From the NCBI GenBank assembly GCA_031267615.1, contig JAIRYM010000100.1, forward strand, positions 1 to 37,247: a stretch of 37,247 nucleotides of DNA. The letters are read 5' to 3'. Positions 9,643-18,571 of this stretch are shown here, piece by piece; position 1 is the stretch's first letter; the number at the start of each line of letters is the position of its first letter. The notes below the pieces were generated by a model that was not told the DNA's origin, did no database searches, and saw only the letters and a list, made by a program, of their open reading frames with translations. The stretch comes from Dysgonamonadaceae bacterium. Its GTDB lineage: Bacteria > Bacteroidota > Bacteroidia > Bacteroidales > Azobacteroidaceae. A program made the translations under genes and the position numbers.

Positions 9643-11859
9643 TCACTCTGTTCTCATCTTTTTGATAATGCTGTATGCTTCCGCCAGACCGAGTTCACCG
9701 GCGCGGCTCAGGTCGGCAGTACCTCTGTCCGCCTCTCCGAGAGAGAGGTAGCTCAATCCGCGATTGTACCAAGCTTCAGCAAAATATGGATTACGTTCTA
9801 TCGCTTCGCTGTAGTCGCTGATAGCGGCGCGAAAATCTTTGCGGGCGCAATGAATATTTCCACGATTATACCACGCATAGACAAAATCAGGATTGATTTG
9901 GATACAGGCATTGTAGTCGCGTAAAATCTGCTCAAGTTCATAAGCGTTGCTGTTTTCCGCAGGAGCGGTCAGAGGCTGGTTAGCCTGCACAGGATTCCCA
10001 ATATTTTTTGAATACGGATTAATGTTTTGCTGCACAGTCCTGCGTTGAATGTTGAGCGTCATATTATTTTCGTCGGCATTGCCGCTGGTTTCTATTTCTA
10101 TTTTTTTGTAACGCACAACTGCGCGGTTGAAATAAGCAAATACAAAGTCCGGATCGAGCGCCGTAACGCGGGTATAGTCTTCTATTGCTTCCGTCAGGTC
10201 GTGCACCACCATAAAGTCGAGCGCCCGTCCGAAATAAGCGTCGATGTCTCCATGATTCCTGTCGATAGCGAGCGAATATTCGTCAATGGAACGGAAATGA
10301 TATTCCGCCTGTCCGTCAGTCAGCGCCGCTTCGCGGTTTGCAGCGCGGAGTTGCATTTTCAGAGAAGACCCTGCGTTGTATTCAGACAGCAATTTGCTGT
10401 AATGATTGAGCGTCTGGTCCAGATCGCCCGTTTTTTCATAATACGTAATTACGAACTGCGGCTGCAGATCGACCCTTACGTTCCTGTCCTGCACTCTGCC
10501 GCGGATTTCATTGTTATATGCAGACTTTATTTCTTCTTCTTCTCTGTCATACACAACGAGGCGGCTGAATTTTTCTATACTTTTGTCAGATTGCTTGCGA
10601 GTCTTTCTGTCATCATCTGCCGTACCGCCATTGTTATCAGCCTCTTCCTGCGTATCGAAAACACCCTGTCCGGTAACGATCTTTCCCTTTTCCTTCTCTT
10701 TCTGCAGCCGCTGTTCAAGGTCGTATGCATACCAGTAGTCGGTGTCTGCCGCCTTCATATCTTTCATTTTTCGTTCAACGTCTGATTTGAAATAATACCC
10801 CGACACAAAGTTTGGATAAACTTCCAGGACAGTGTTTAAATCCTTTACTGCATCAGCATATTTGCCTGATTCTTCATTCAGGATCGCACGATTGTAAACA
10901 GCCATCAGGTTATCCGGCTCGTTCTGTATCACAATATTGAAATCTTCAATAGCTCGGCTTGCGTCGCCAACCTGCGCCCGCAACAGTCCACGATTGAAAC
11001 GCGCAACGGTATTTTCAGGATTCAGCGTCATAACCGCATCGTAATCGTCCATTGCTCCGCGCAGATTATCAAGGTAGTAACGTGTCAGCCCGCGATTTAT
11101 ATAATATGCTATTTGTTTTGGTTCAAGCCGGATCGCCTCGTTTAAATCCTTTTCTGCATCGCCATATTTTGCCTGTTGAAGATAAATGATCGCCCGCTGT
11201 CCATAAGCAGGAGCATAGAACTTGTCGAGCGATAATGATTTTTCAATATCGGCAACAGCCTGTACAGTATCGCCTTTTTCGGCATAGACGGAACTGCGTG
11301 TTATATATCCCTGCGTGAATTTCGGGTGATATTTCAGAAGCAAATCAAGAGTAATGACAGCCGAATCATAATCTTTGTGTTGAACGTATGCGATGCCTTT
11401 ATTGATAAGCATCTGTTTGTCTTCGGGACGATATTCAAGTCCTTTGTCATAATCGGCTATTGCAGCAAGATATTCGCCTGTTGACTGGCGGGCAATGCCG
11501 CGATAGAGATAAGCATATACGAGGAAAGGGTTGCGTTCGATACAGAGCGTCAGGTCTTTTTCTGCGCCCCGGAAGTCGTCAAGATTGAGTTTGGCGAGAG
11601 CGCGATAGAGATACGGTTCGGCGAGGTATGGTTTTGCTTTTACTACTTCGTTAAAATATTGGATGGACAGTATATAATCTTCAAAATAGAGAGCATTCCT
11701 TCCGATAGTCAGCATACGCGACGTATTTATTTGCGCTTGCGAGTTGTCGGCAATAGAGAGACTGGCAATCAGCAGGAGAACAGTGAGAATTTTCCGGGGA
11801 AATTTCATCTCTTTTGCCTTTGTGTGGTATGATTTACACAGGAAATCCGACTTGTTCAT
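9643..11859 (-). CDS. Secreted TPR-repeat protein
   Basis: Repeated TPR signatures (e.g. AYLYRGIARQSTGEYLAAIADYDKGLEYRPED). Start at 11859 overlaps the upstream stop by ATGA; an alternative start at 11808 (MKFPRKILTVLLLIASLS) gives a better signal peptide. Confidence 0.88.
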   Translation of the reverse strand: MNKSDFLCKSYHTKAKEMKFPRKILTVLLLIASLSIADNSQAQINTSRMLTIGRNALYFEDYILSIQYFNEVVKAKPYLAEPYLYRALAKLNLDDFRGAEKDLTLCIERNPFLVYAYLYRGIARQSTGEYLAAIADYDKGLEYRPEDKQMLINKGIAYVQHKDYDSAVITLDLLLKYHPKFTQGYITRSSVYAEKGDTVQAVADIEKSLSLDKFYAPAYGQRAIIYLQQAKYGDAEKDLNEAIRLEPKQIAYYINRGLTRYYLDNLRGAMDDYDAVMTLNPENTVARFNRGLLRAQVGDASRAIEDFNIVIQNEPDNLMAVYNRAILNEESGKYADAVKDLNTVLEVYPNFVSGYYFKSDVERKMKDMKAADTDYWYAYDLEQRLQKEKEKGKIVTGQGVFDTQEEADNNGGTADDDRKTRKQSDKSIEKFSRLVVYDREEEEIKSAYNNEIRGRVQDRNVRVDLQPQFVITYYEKTGDLDQTLNHYSKLLSEYNAGSSLKMQLRAANREAALTDGQAEYHFRSIDEYSLAIDRNHGDIDAYFGRALDFMVVHDLTEAIEDYTRVTALDPDFVFAYFNRAVVRYKKIEIETSGNADENNMTLNIQRRTVQQNINPYSKNIGNPVQANQPLTAPAENSNAYELEQILRDYNACIQINPDFVYAWYNRGNIHCARKDFRAAISDYSEAIERNPYFAEAWYNRGLSYLSLGEADRGTADLSRAGELGLAEAYSIIKKMRTE

Positions 11860-12803
11860 TGTTTTTTTTCTTCTATTACTGTTTCTTCTTTTTTTGTCTG
11901 CTCTACAAACAGGCAGGCGTTTGTGAAGCTCATCTCGTTTTCGTCAGGCAAAGGAGTGTATTTTGCAAATTTCACAAAATCGGCAAGCGAAAGGATTTGC
12001 TTTAACTGATTGTTTACAGGATTGATTTCTTCTATGTTCTTTACAGCATCAAGTATTTCGCCTGACGTCATTTCCATTGCGCAGACGCCGAAACGGCCGT
12101 CTAAATAATCGCGCAAAGTGCCGGTAACCTCCGAATGATAGAGTTTTTGTTTGCCTTGCTGCCAGAGTTTTTGCAGGCGTATCTCTTCCAGTTTGGCGAG
12201 AGCGCGAATGTGAGGAGGAACATTTGGCTCTTCTTTCCTGAACGAAAAGACTGTTTTCTTTTTTACCAGCCGATAAATCACAATTCCGGCCAAACCCAGC
12301 ACAAGCACTATTACCAAGACAATGACCGGAATAAGAATATAGTCCCAGATCACGAACTTAGGTTGAGCCAGCGCCTTGATGTCGTAAAATTTTTTTGATT
12401 CGGTATCGACCGGCATAGTTGATACTTTCAGCGCAAGCGGCTCGGAATATGCCGTGTCGGAGCCTTGAATGACTTCAAACGGCGGCAGCAGATAGAGCGC
12501 GGAATCGAACGATGTTATAAGGTAATCATAGTTTAGCCGGATGCGGCTGTTGCCAATGTCCGTTGTGTCGACGGGCGAGACGCCGAGCACTTCGATTCCT
12601 GTCATCAGTGTATCGGTTACGGGAGGCAACTGCAGCGGGATGTCGCTGCCGGCGGCTATTTCAACGTGCATCAGGATTTGCTGTCCGATCAGTATGTGCG
12701 TCGAATCGACTGTGGTATTGATAACGGGAGCCTGGGCTGACAGTGTTGCGCAGGTGAGACAGACTGTGCAGAATGATAGCAGTAGTTTATTTATTTTATT
12801 CAT
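11856..12803 (-). CDS. BatD/DUF4381-like membrane-anchored protein
   Basis: Signal peptide, periplasmic domain, one TM (YILIPVIVLVIVLVLGLAGIVIYRLV), cytoplasmic tail; adjacent to TPR gene as in Bat-type clusters. Confidence 0.55.
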   Translation of the reverse strand: MNKINKLLLSFCTVCLTCATLSAQAPVINTTVDSTHILIGQQILMHVEIAAGSDIPLQLPPVTDTLMTGIEVLGVSPVDTTDIGNSRIRLNYDYLITSFDSALYLLPPFEVIQGSDTAYSEPLALKVSTMPVDTESKKFYDIKALAQPKFVIWDYILIPVIVLVIVLVLGLAGIVIYRLVKKKTVFSFRKEEPNVPPHIRALAKLEEIRLQKLWQQGKQKLYHSEVTGTLRDYLDGRFGVCAMEMTSGEILDAVKNIEEINPVNNQLKQILSLADFVKFAKYTPLPDENEMSFTNACLFVEQTKKEETVIEEKKQ

Positions 12804-12839
12804 GAAAAAACTGATAATGCAGGTAATTTTTTTGTGACT

Positions 12840-12848
12840 GCAAAGTTA
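12840..12848 (-). promoter_or_regulatory. -7 element TAACTTTGC upstream of 11856..12803
   Basis: Complement of gcaaagtta; no clear -33. Confidence 0.45.
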
Positions 12849-12866
12849 AAGTTTTTTTCAGAAATA

Positions 12867-13988
12867 TCATATCGCGTTATACAAATCGGTGAGTTTTTCT
12901 TTTACGGCGTCTATGAGAAAGTATTCGCGGGCGCGGCGGGCGGCGTTTTTGCCAAGGGTTTCCCGCAGTTCGCTGTCGGAGACGAGGCTGTTGATTGCTT
13001 CCGCCATGGATTTAATGTTGCGGTTTTCTGCTTCGATGCCTGTTTCGCGGTGCAGGCTGACCCAGTTGACGCCAGACGCGTGAATGGTGAATGTTACGGA
13101 CGGCAACCCGCAATACATCGCTTCGGCGAGCGCGATACCGAAGGCTTCGTTGCGGGTGATGGAGGGGAAGAGGAAGACGTCGGCGGCATACAGGTAGCGC
13201 CTCAGGTCGCGGTCGGACAAACGTCCGGGGAAAAAGATGCGGGGGGCGTTTGGGTGTGATTTCAGTTTTTCGGTAAGCGGTCCGCTGCCTGCAATCACTA
13301 TAACGGCGGCGTCGGAAATCATTGGAACGGCTTCGAGCAGCGAATGTATACCTTTGTAGGCGACGTGCCGCCCAAAAGTAAACAGGATTTTCTTTCCGCC
13401 GTACTGTGCTTTGATTTTTTCTATTTCCGGTTTATCTTCGTCTTTAAGAGCGAGTTTTTTTGCATTGACCGTGTTCTGAACGACCTGCACCTTGTGCCTG
13501 AATGTTGTGAGCGGTTTCGATCCTTCGATGTAAGCCGGGCTTGTTGCCAATATTACGTTCGCCCGTTTTAGCAGTCGCTGTTCGAGCGGGGCGTAGAAGA
13601 GGTATATGAATTTCTGTTCTACGATGTCGGAATGCCAGTGCAGGACGAGTTTTACGTGTTTTGGGAGCGTCATCAGCAAACAGACGCCGCTGAACGGGTT
13701 CGGGGTATGAAAGTGTACGGTATCGGGAAGAAATTCACGGAAAGTTTGTTTTAATTTTTTCAAAAAACAGAGTGAAATTGACTGGCTGAACAGTTTTTTC
13801 CATACTCCGCAGCGTATTACTCTTATGTTTTCATACAGTGAATCTTCTGTTTCCGGTTTGTCGTTGAAACAGATAACTGTATGACTGAATTCAGGCAGTC
13901 CGGCGGCGATACTGTGGCATACGTCTTCGATTCCTCCGATGTGAGGCGGGTAGTAGTTCGGGATGTGAAGTATTTTTTTCTGTTGCAT
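12867..13988 (-). CDS. Glycosyltransferase family 4 / group 1
   Basis: MQQKKILHIPNYYPPHIGGIEDVCHSIAAGL...KILFTFGRHVAYKGIHSLLEA...FPSITRNEAFGIALAEAMYCGLPSVTF. The ORF track extends to 14297, but residues 1-103 of that ORF are mainly translated tandem repeat. Confidence 0.9.
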   Translation of the reverse strand: MQQKKILHIPNYYPPHIGGIEDVCHSIAAGLPEFSHTVICFNDKPETEDSLYENIRVIRCGVWKKLFSQSISLCFLKKLKQTFREFLPDTVHFHTPNPFSGVCLLMTLPKHVKLVLHWHSDIVEQKFIYLFYAPLEQRLLKRANVILATSPAYIEGSKPLTTFRHKVQVVQNTVNAKKLALKDEDKPEIEKIKAQYGGKKILFTFGRHVAYKGIHSLLEAVPMISDAAVIVIAGSGPLTEKLKSHPNAPRIFFPGRLSDRDLRRYLYAADVFLFPSITRNEAFGIALAEAMYCGLPSVTFTIHASGVNWVSLHRETGIEAENRNIKSMAEAINSLVSDSELRETLGKNAARRAREYFLIDAVKEKLTDLYNAI

Positions 13989-14052
13989 AACCGGTTGAAC
14001 CGTTGCCTGGTCTGTGTGCAGCGGAAATGTTTCGCAACGGAGAATAGTTTTA

Positions 14053-14262
14053 CCTCTCGCGAGAGTAAATTTATCCATCGCGAGAGTAGTTTTAACCCTC
14101 GCGAGAGTAATTCTAACCCTCACGAGAGTAGTTGTAATTCTCGCGATAGTGGTTGTAACTCTCGCGATAGTGGTTCTAACACTCGCGACAGTGGTTCTAA
14201 CACTCGCGACAGTGGTTGTAGCACTCGCGATAGCAGTTGTAACTCTCGCGACAGTAAATTTT
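14053..14262. repeat. Tandem repeat, 21-bp unit (~acnctcgcgayagtggttnta), 10 copies, palindromic core TCGCGA / CTCTCGCGAGAG
   Basis: Units at 14053, 14074, 14095, 14116, 14137, 14158, 14179, 14200, 14221, 14242, all exactly 21 bp. Confidence 0.95.
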
Positions 14263-14315
14263 TCCCTATATTTCGGAAATTTTTCCATGTATTTCATGTT
14301 TGCCGTGCGGCGTAT

Positions 14316-15632
14316 TTATTTTGAGGCTGACGTCTGGGTTTTAAATTTCTTCAGCCGCTCTTCCAACTGTTCGTATTGATGGTCTTTTATGAACGATGTG
14401 CAGGCTCGCAGACCTTCCTGCGCGCTTCCTGCCGTTGAAAGCGATATTGCGCTGATGCCGTATGAAATCAGCGCTTTGAGGAGCTGTCCTCCTGTCATTC
14501 CGGGGTAACCGACGGTGAAGTAGAATCCGTCTCCGATCGGCTCGCCCAGATCGTTGTCGTAAACGACGGTAAAGCCATATTTTTGAAAGATGGATTTCAT
14601 CCTGCGCGCCCTTTCGCCGTATTCTTTTACTTCTTCGAGAAAGTTGTATTTGCCGTCCGACGCTGCCCTGAACATTGCAGCCATGGCGTATTGGGCTGAA
14701 TGACTGACGCCGGTCGAGGCGGCATATAAAACGCGGTGAATGAATATGCTGCCGAAGGTGCCGCCGCCGTATTTCTGTGTCAAACCTTCGAACCGGCGCG
14801 AATACAGACTGTCGGAAATGGCTGTAACGGATATTCTCTGACCTGCATAGCTGAACGCTTTGGAGGCAGAAATCAACAGGAGGTAATTGTCTGTATATCT
14901 GCCGACAGACGGTTGGAAGGGCGCCTGAAACGGTTTGCTCAGGTCTTTCCGGAAGTCCATCGCGAAATATGCTAAATCTTCCGCAACGATAGTGTCATAC
15001 CTTGTGGCGAGTTCGCCAATGATTTGCAGTTCGCTTTCTGTCAGGCAGCACCACGACGGATTGTTCGGATTGGAATAAACTATGCAGGAAATATTTCCTT
15101 TTTCGAGATATGACTCGATTTTGTCTCGCAGTTTGTCTCCGCGAAAGTTGTAGACGTCAAAAGTTTCGTATTTCAGTCCAAGCACATGCGCCTGCTGTTT
15201 CTGTACCGGGAATCCGGGGTCTATAAACAGGATTGTGTCTTTTCCTTTTTTGCACTGGCAGGCGAGAATGAATGTGCAGAATGTGCCTTCCATCGAGCCT
15301 ACTGTCGGCACGCAGCCGTTTTCGGAAATATCGAGGTTGATGAAGGCTTTTATGAACCTCGATGACTCCTTTTTCAGTTCTTCAACGCCGTCGATTGGGG
15401 GATAGATAGACGCTACGCCGCGTTTCAGAGCTTCAATTTCGGCTTCAACACCAACAGCTGACGGCGGGAGTCCGGGTACACCCATTTCCATCCTGATAAA
15501 CTCCAGTCCGGTCTCTTTTTCTATTTTTCCTGCAATTGCTACAACTTCGCGAATAGTTGCTTTTTCAAGGTCGTTGATATACAACTCTGCAACTGCGTTA
15601 TTAATAATTTTTTCGCTAACGGGAAATTTCAT
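14316..15632 (-). CDS. PLP-dependent aminotransferase class I/II
   Basis: Fold-type I features: MEMGVPGLPPSAVGVEAEIEAL, VYSNPNNPSWCCLTESEL, LLLISASKAFSYAGQRISV (PLP-Lys). Confidence 0.92.
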   Translation of the reverse strand: MKFPVSEKIINNAVAELYINDLEKATIREVVAIAGKIEKETGLEFIRMEMGVPGLPPSAVGVEAEIEALKRGVASIYPPIDGVEELKKESSRFIKAFINLDISENGCVPTVGSMEGTFCTFILACQCKKGKDTILFIDPGFPVQKQQAHVLGLKYETFDVYNFRGDKLRDKIESYLEKGNISCIVYSNPNNPSWCCLTESELQIIGELATRYDTIVAEDLAYFAMDFRKDLSKPFQAPFQPSVGRYTDNYLLLISASKAFSYAGQRISVTAISDSLYSRRFEGLTQKYGGGTFGSIFIHRVLYAASTGVSHSAQYAMAAMFRAASDGKYNFLEEVKEYGERARRMKSIFQKYGFTVVYDNDLGEPIGDGFYFTVGYPGMTGGQLLKALISYGISAISLSTAGSAQEGLRACTSFIKDHQYEQLEERLKKFKTQTSASK

Positions 15633-15653
15633 TTTTACTGTAATTTTTATGCT

Positions 15654-15662
15654 GCAAAGTTA
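15654..15662 (-). promoter_or_regulatory. -7 element TAACTTTGC upstream of the aminotransferase
   Basis: Complement of gcaaagtta. Confidence 0.4.
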
Positions 15663-16484
15663 CAAAAACCTTTTGAACGGTTCTCTGTTTTCCATCGCTG
15701 TTTTGACTGACCCAGCCGTCAGCAGTCTTTTCCGTGCGTCTTCTTCGGAAATATTGAGTTCTTCCATCAACATTCGTGTTCCACGGGCTATCAGTTTGTT
15801 GTTTGTCATCTGCATGTTGATCATTTTATTTCCTTTTACTCTTCCGAGTTGAATCATCAGTGTGGTTGAAATCATGTTGAGGGCGAGTTTTTGCGCCGTT
15901 CCCGCTTTCATTCGTGTGCTGCCTGTGAGGAACTCTGCGCCTGTAATTATTTCGATCGGGTATTCCGAAACCTGCGACAGTGGCGAGTTGTAGTTGCAGG
16001 CGATACTGCCTGTCAGGCACCCGTTTTCTCTCGCGGCTTTTATTCCTCCGACAACGTATGGAGTTGTTCCCGACGCTGCTATTCCCAGTACGGTGTCGTT
16101 TGCCGTGATTTTGTATTGTTTCAGATCGTTCCACGCTCCGTCGGCATTATCTTCGGCATGTTCCACCGCACGTCGTATTGCTCCGTCGCCGCCGGCTATC
16201 AGTCCTGTTACCGATCCGTGTTCTATGCCGTATGTTGGCGGCAGTTCGGATGCATCGACGATTCCGAGCCGTCCGCTTGTTCCGGCTCCGATATAAAACA
16301 GTCTTCCGCCGGCTTTCATTTTTGCGGCGCAGGCTGTAACGAAGTTTTCTATTTGAGGAATGGCTTTTGCTACAGCATAAGGCACTGTTGCGTCTTCTTC
16401 ATTTATTCCTTCGAGTATTTCGCGAACGGACATTTTGTCGAGATTTGCGAAACGTGATTCTGATTCTGTGATGCTTGTTTTCAA
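15660..16484 (-). CDS. murQ: N-acetylmuramic acid 6-phosphate etherase
   Basis: TESESRFANLDKMSVREILEGINEED, GGRLFYIGAGTSGRLGIVDASELPPTYG, GSTRMKAGTAQKLALNM. Confidence 0.96.
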   Translation of the reverse strand: MKTSITESESRFANLDKMSVREILEGINEEDATVPYAVAKAIPQIENFVTACAAKMKAGGRLFYIGAGTSGRLGIVDASELPPTYGIEHGSVTGLIAGGDGAIRRAVEHAEDNADGAWNDLKQYKITANDTVLGIAASGTTPYVVGGIKAARENGCLTGSIACNYNSPLSQVSEYPIEIITGAEFLTGSTRMKAGTAQKLALNMISTTLMIQLGRVKGNKMINMQMTNNKLIARGTRMLMEELNISEEDARKRLLTAGSVKTAMENREPFKRFL

Positions 16485-16505
16485 GAGATTTAATCCGGTC
16501 GATTA

Positions 16506-17060
16506 TTACTTTGATTCTATCCAGTCCGTGATTGACTTGTCGGTCGGTAACACTTTGGGTTCTGCGCTTCCCACCCAGTTACCGTCTTCGTCAATCATAA
16601 ATTTCTGAAAATTCCACGTTACTTCAGCGTCTGATTTACCATTCTCGCTTTTGTTTGTCAGCCACTTGTATAATGGATCAATATCGTCGCCCTTCACCGA
16701 TATTTTTGCCATCATCGGAAAAGTTACATTGTAATTTGAGGAACAGAACTCCTTTATTTCTTCGTTTGAACCGGGTTCCTGTTTCCCAAAGTTATTCGCA
16801 GGGAAGCCAACAATCGTGAAATTGTCTTTTCCATACTTGTCGAACAGTTCTTGGAGTTGTTTATATTGGGGAGTCAGTCCGCAGTTTGATGCGACATTTA
16901 CGACAAGCACCTTTTTCCCTTTAAGTTTTGATAATGGGAACTTCTTTCCGTCAATTGTATTAACTGTGAAATCGTGAAAATTCCTGTTGCGAGCCGGAGC
17001 GGTACTTGATACCTGTGATATGGCGAGAAACGACGCCATCATAAGAAACAAAATTTTCAT
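16506..17060 (-). CDS. Glutathione peroxidase-family protein (Cys-type) with signal peptide
   Basis: LVVNVASNCGLTPQYKQLQELFDKYG, GFPANNFGKQEPGSNEEIKEFC, VTWNFQKFMID. Confidence 0.93.
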   Translation of the reverse strand: MKILFLMMASFLAISQVSSTAPARNRNFHDFTVNTIDGKKFPLSKLKGKKVLVVNVASNCGLTPQYKQLQELFDKYGKDNFTIVGFPANNFGKQEPGSNEEIKEFCSSNYNVTFPMMAKISVKGDDIDPLYKWLTNKSENGKSDAEVTWNFQKFMIDEDGNWVGSAEPKVLPTDKSITDWIESK

Positions 17061-17103
17061 AATGAAGCTGATTTTAAATGATTATTTAATATATTTATTA
17101 TCA

Positions 17104-18486
17104 TCACAACTGTTTTTTTGTGTTTGCCATTTCCAGTCCTTTGGTTGTAACATAATATTTTGCAATCATACATGGAGTTTCCCATTCGGGCAGGGAGCCT
17201 TGTTTGAGATATTGAAGAAAATGTTCCATAACCTGTCCGAAATGCGCTTCGTGTCCGTTGCGGTATTTGTCGGGAATCGTAACTTCCCACGCGCCTGCCG
17301 CCGTCTTTCTTAATCCAACGCCTGCAAATGTTTTCTCAATCATCGGGAACGATGCCTGCAAATCTTTTTCAAATAAAGAAGCATCAATATTTTCGGCAGG
17401 CTCAATATATAAAGTCGGTTTGTATTTTTCTTCTGCGCCCTGACGTATCACAAGGTTTGCACGGCTACCCCGCATAATGGAACAGTGAGTATCGCCTCCC
17501 GCAGCATCGGTATAATTCCAGCGGACAGTTATACGTGCATTTATTCCTTTTATTTTATAACGTATTTCGCCGTTGGCAAATACTTTGAGAGTGTTGTTTT
17601 CAATATCTTTCGCAAGGAAGTCGGGAAAAGCGTCTGCTCCTGTAATTTCCTGAAACTGTTTCGCAGACAGGGATGTTGTCCAATGGTTTGCGGAAAGCAT
17701 TTCAATATCTGTTCTGTAATCAATCGGCTGTTCGGGGAAAAGTCCCCACTGCACCAGATCTACTAGATGCACAGCTACATCAGCTATTGCCTCGCCCTGT
17801 TGTACGGTATCGAAAAACCATTCGGGCCGTATGAGCGGCTTTCCGGAAACTGTTTTCAGGAACAGATGTACGCTTTCTTTTTCTATTGCCGGATTTTCGG
17901 GAGTTCCCGTAGTCTGTTCGCCATAGATTCCAGAAATTTGCGACAGTTCTTTTTGAAGAACAGAAGTGATTTCGAATCTCTCCGTCATAATATCATAAAG
18001 TAAAGCTCCTTTCTGTTTTGCAATATCAAGGCTGTGTTCAAGCGTTGCAAAGTTTTCAAAATTTATCGCCATTGGTTTGTCGGCAAGTACGTTTATTCCT
18101 GCTGACAGAGCTTTTTCTATATACTCGGTTTTCTTGCTGTTGTTGCCTGCGACTATCATCACATTGCCTTTGTGTTCAGCAATCATCTTTTCGAGGAAGT
18201 CGGCGCCCGTATAAATATCTTCGTTCCATTGAGCAGGATTGTCGGCACGTGTATTGTAATCTTCAATTTTTTTCAGATGCGCCTGCAAATCGGAATTGTT
18301 TTCGGGAGCATAAACATAAACATCGGGACTGACGTCCTTGTACATTATCTTTTGTACAAGCGCGGCGTGAAAATGTCCGGGATCGAGAGTTATCAGGCGT
18401 ACGGTCGTCTGTTGCTTGCCACAGGAATACAGTAACGTTAAAAGTGAAGCCGTAAGAAAATATAAGGAAACAGAATTGTTGTTCAT
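17104..18486 (-). CDS. Gfo/Idh/MocA-family oxidoreductase-like lipoprotein
   Basis: Lipobox LLTLLYSCGKQ; Rossmann-type NVMIVAGNNSKKTEYIEKALSAGINVLADKPMAI; C-terminal oxidoreductase region. Confidence 0.82.
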   Translation of the reverse strand: MNNNSVSLYFLTASLLTLLYSCGKQQTTVRLITLDPGHFHAALVQKIMYKDVSPDVYVYAPENNSDLQAHLKKIEDYNTRADNPAQWNEDIYTGADFLEKMIAEHKGNVMIVAGNNSKKTEYIEKALSAGINVLADKPMAINFENFATLEHSLDIAKQKGALLYDIMTERFEITSVLQKELSQISGIYGEQTTGTPENPAIEKESVHLFLKTVSGKPLIRPEWFFDTVQQGEAIADVAVHLVDLVQWGLFPEQPIDYRTDIEMLSANHWTTSLSAKQFQEITGADAFPDFLAKDIENNTLKVFANGEIRYKIKGINARITVRWNYTDAAGGDTHCSIMRGSRANLVIRQGAEEKYKPTLYIEPAENIDASLFEKDLQASFPMIEKTFAGVGLRKTAAGAWEVTIPDKYRNGHEAHFGQVMEHFLQYLKQGSLPEWETPCMIAKYYVTTKGLEMANTKKQL

Positions 18487-18545
18487 TATTAAGTTTTTTT
18501 GTTATGCGAAGGTACAAAAGATGTTTTAAATAGTTTCAATTTTAT

Positions 18546-18554
18546 TACCTTTGC
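18546..18554 (+). promoter_or_regulatory. -7 element TACCTTTGC upstream of argS
   Basis: TACCTTTGC at 18546-18554; -33 weak. Confidence 0.5.
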
Positions 18555-18571
18555 GTCCAAAATTAAACCAA

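Noticed and set aside
13881-14379. Plus-strand ORFs with heptad repeats (RDSGCNS; LTLATVV)
   Set aside because: Produced by a 21-bp (7-codon) repeat that keeps several frames open, antisense to the GT region; no start context or conserved domain.
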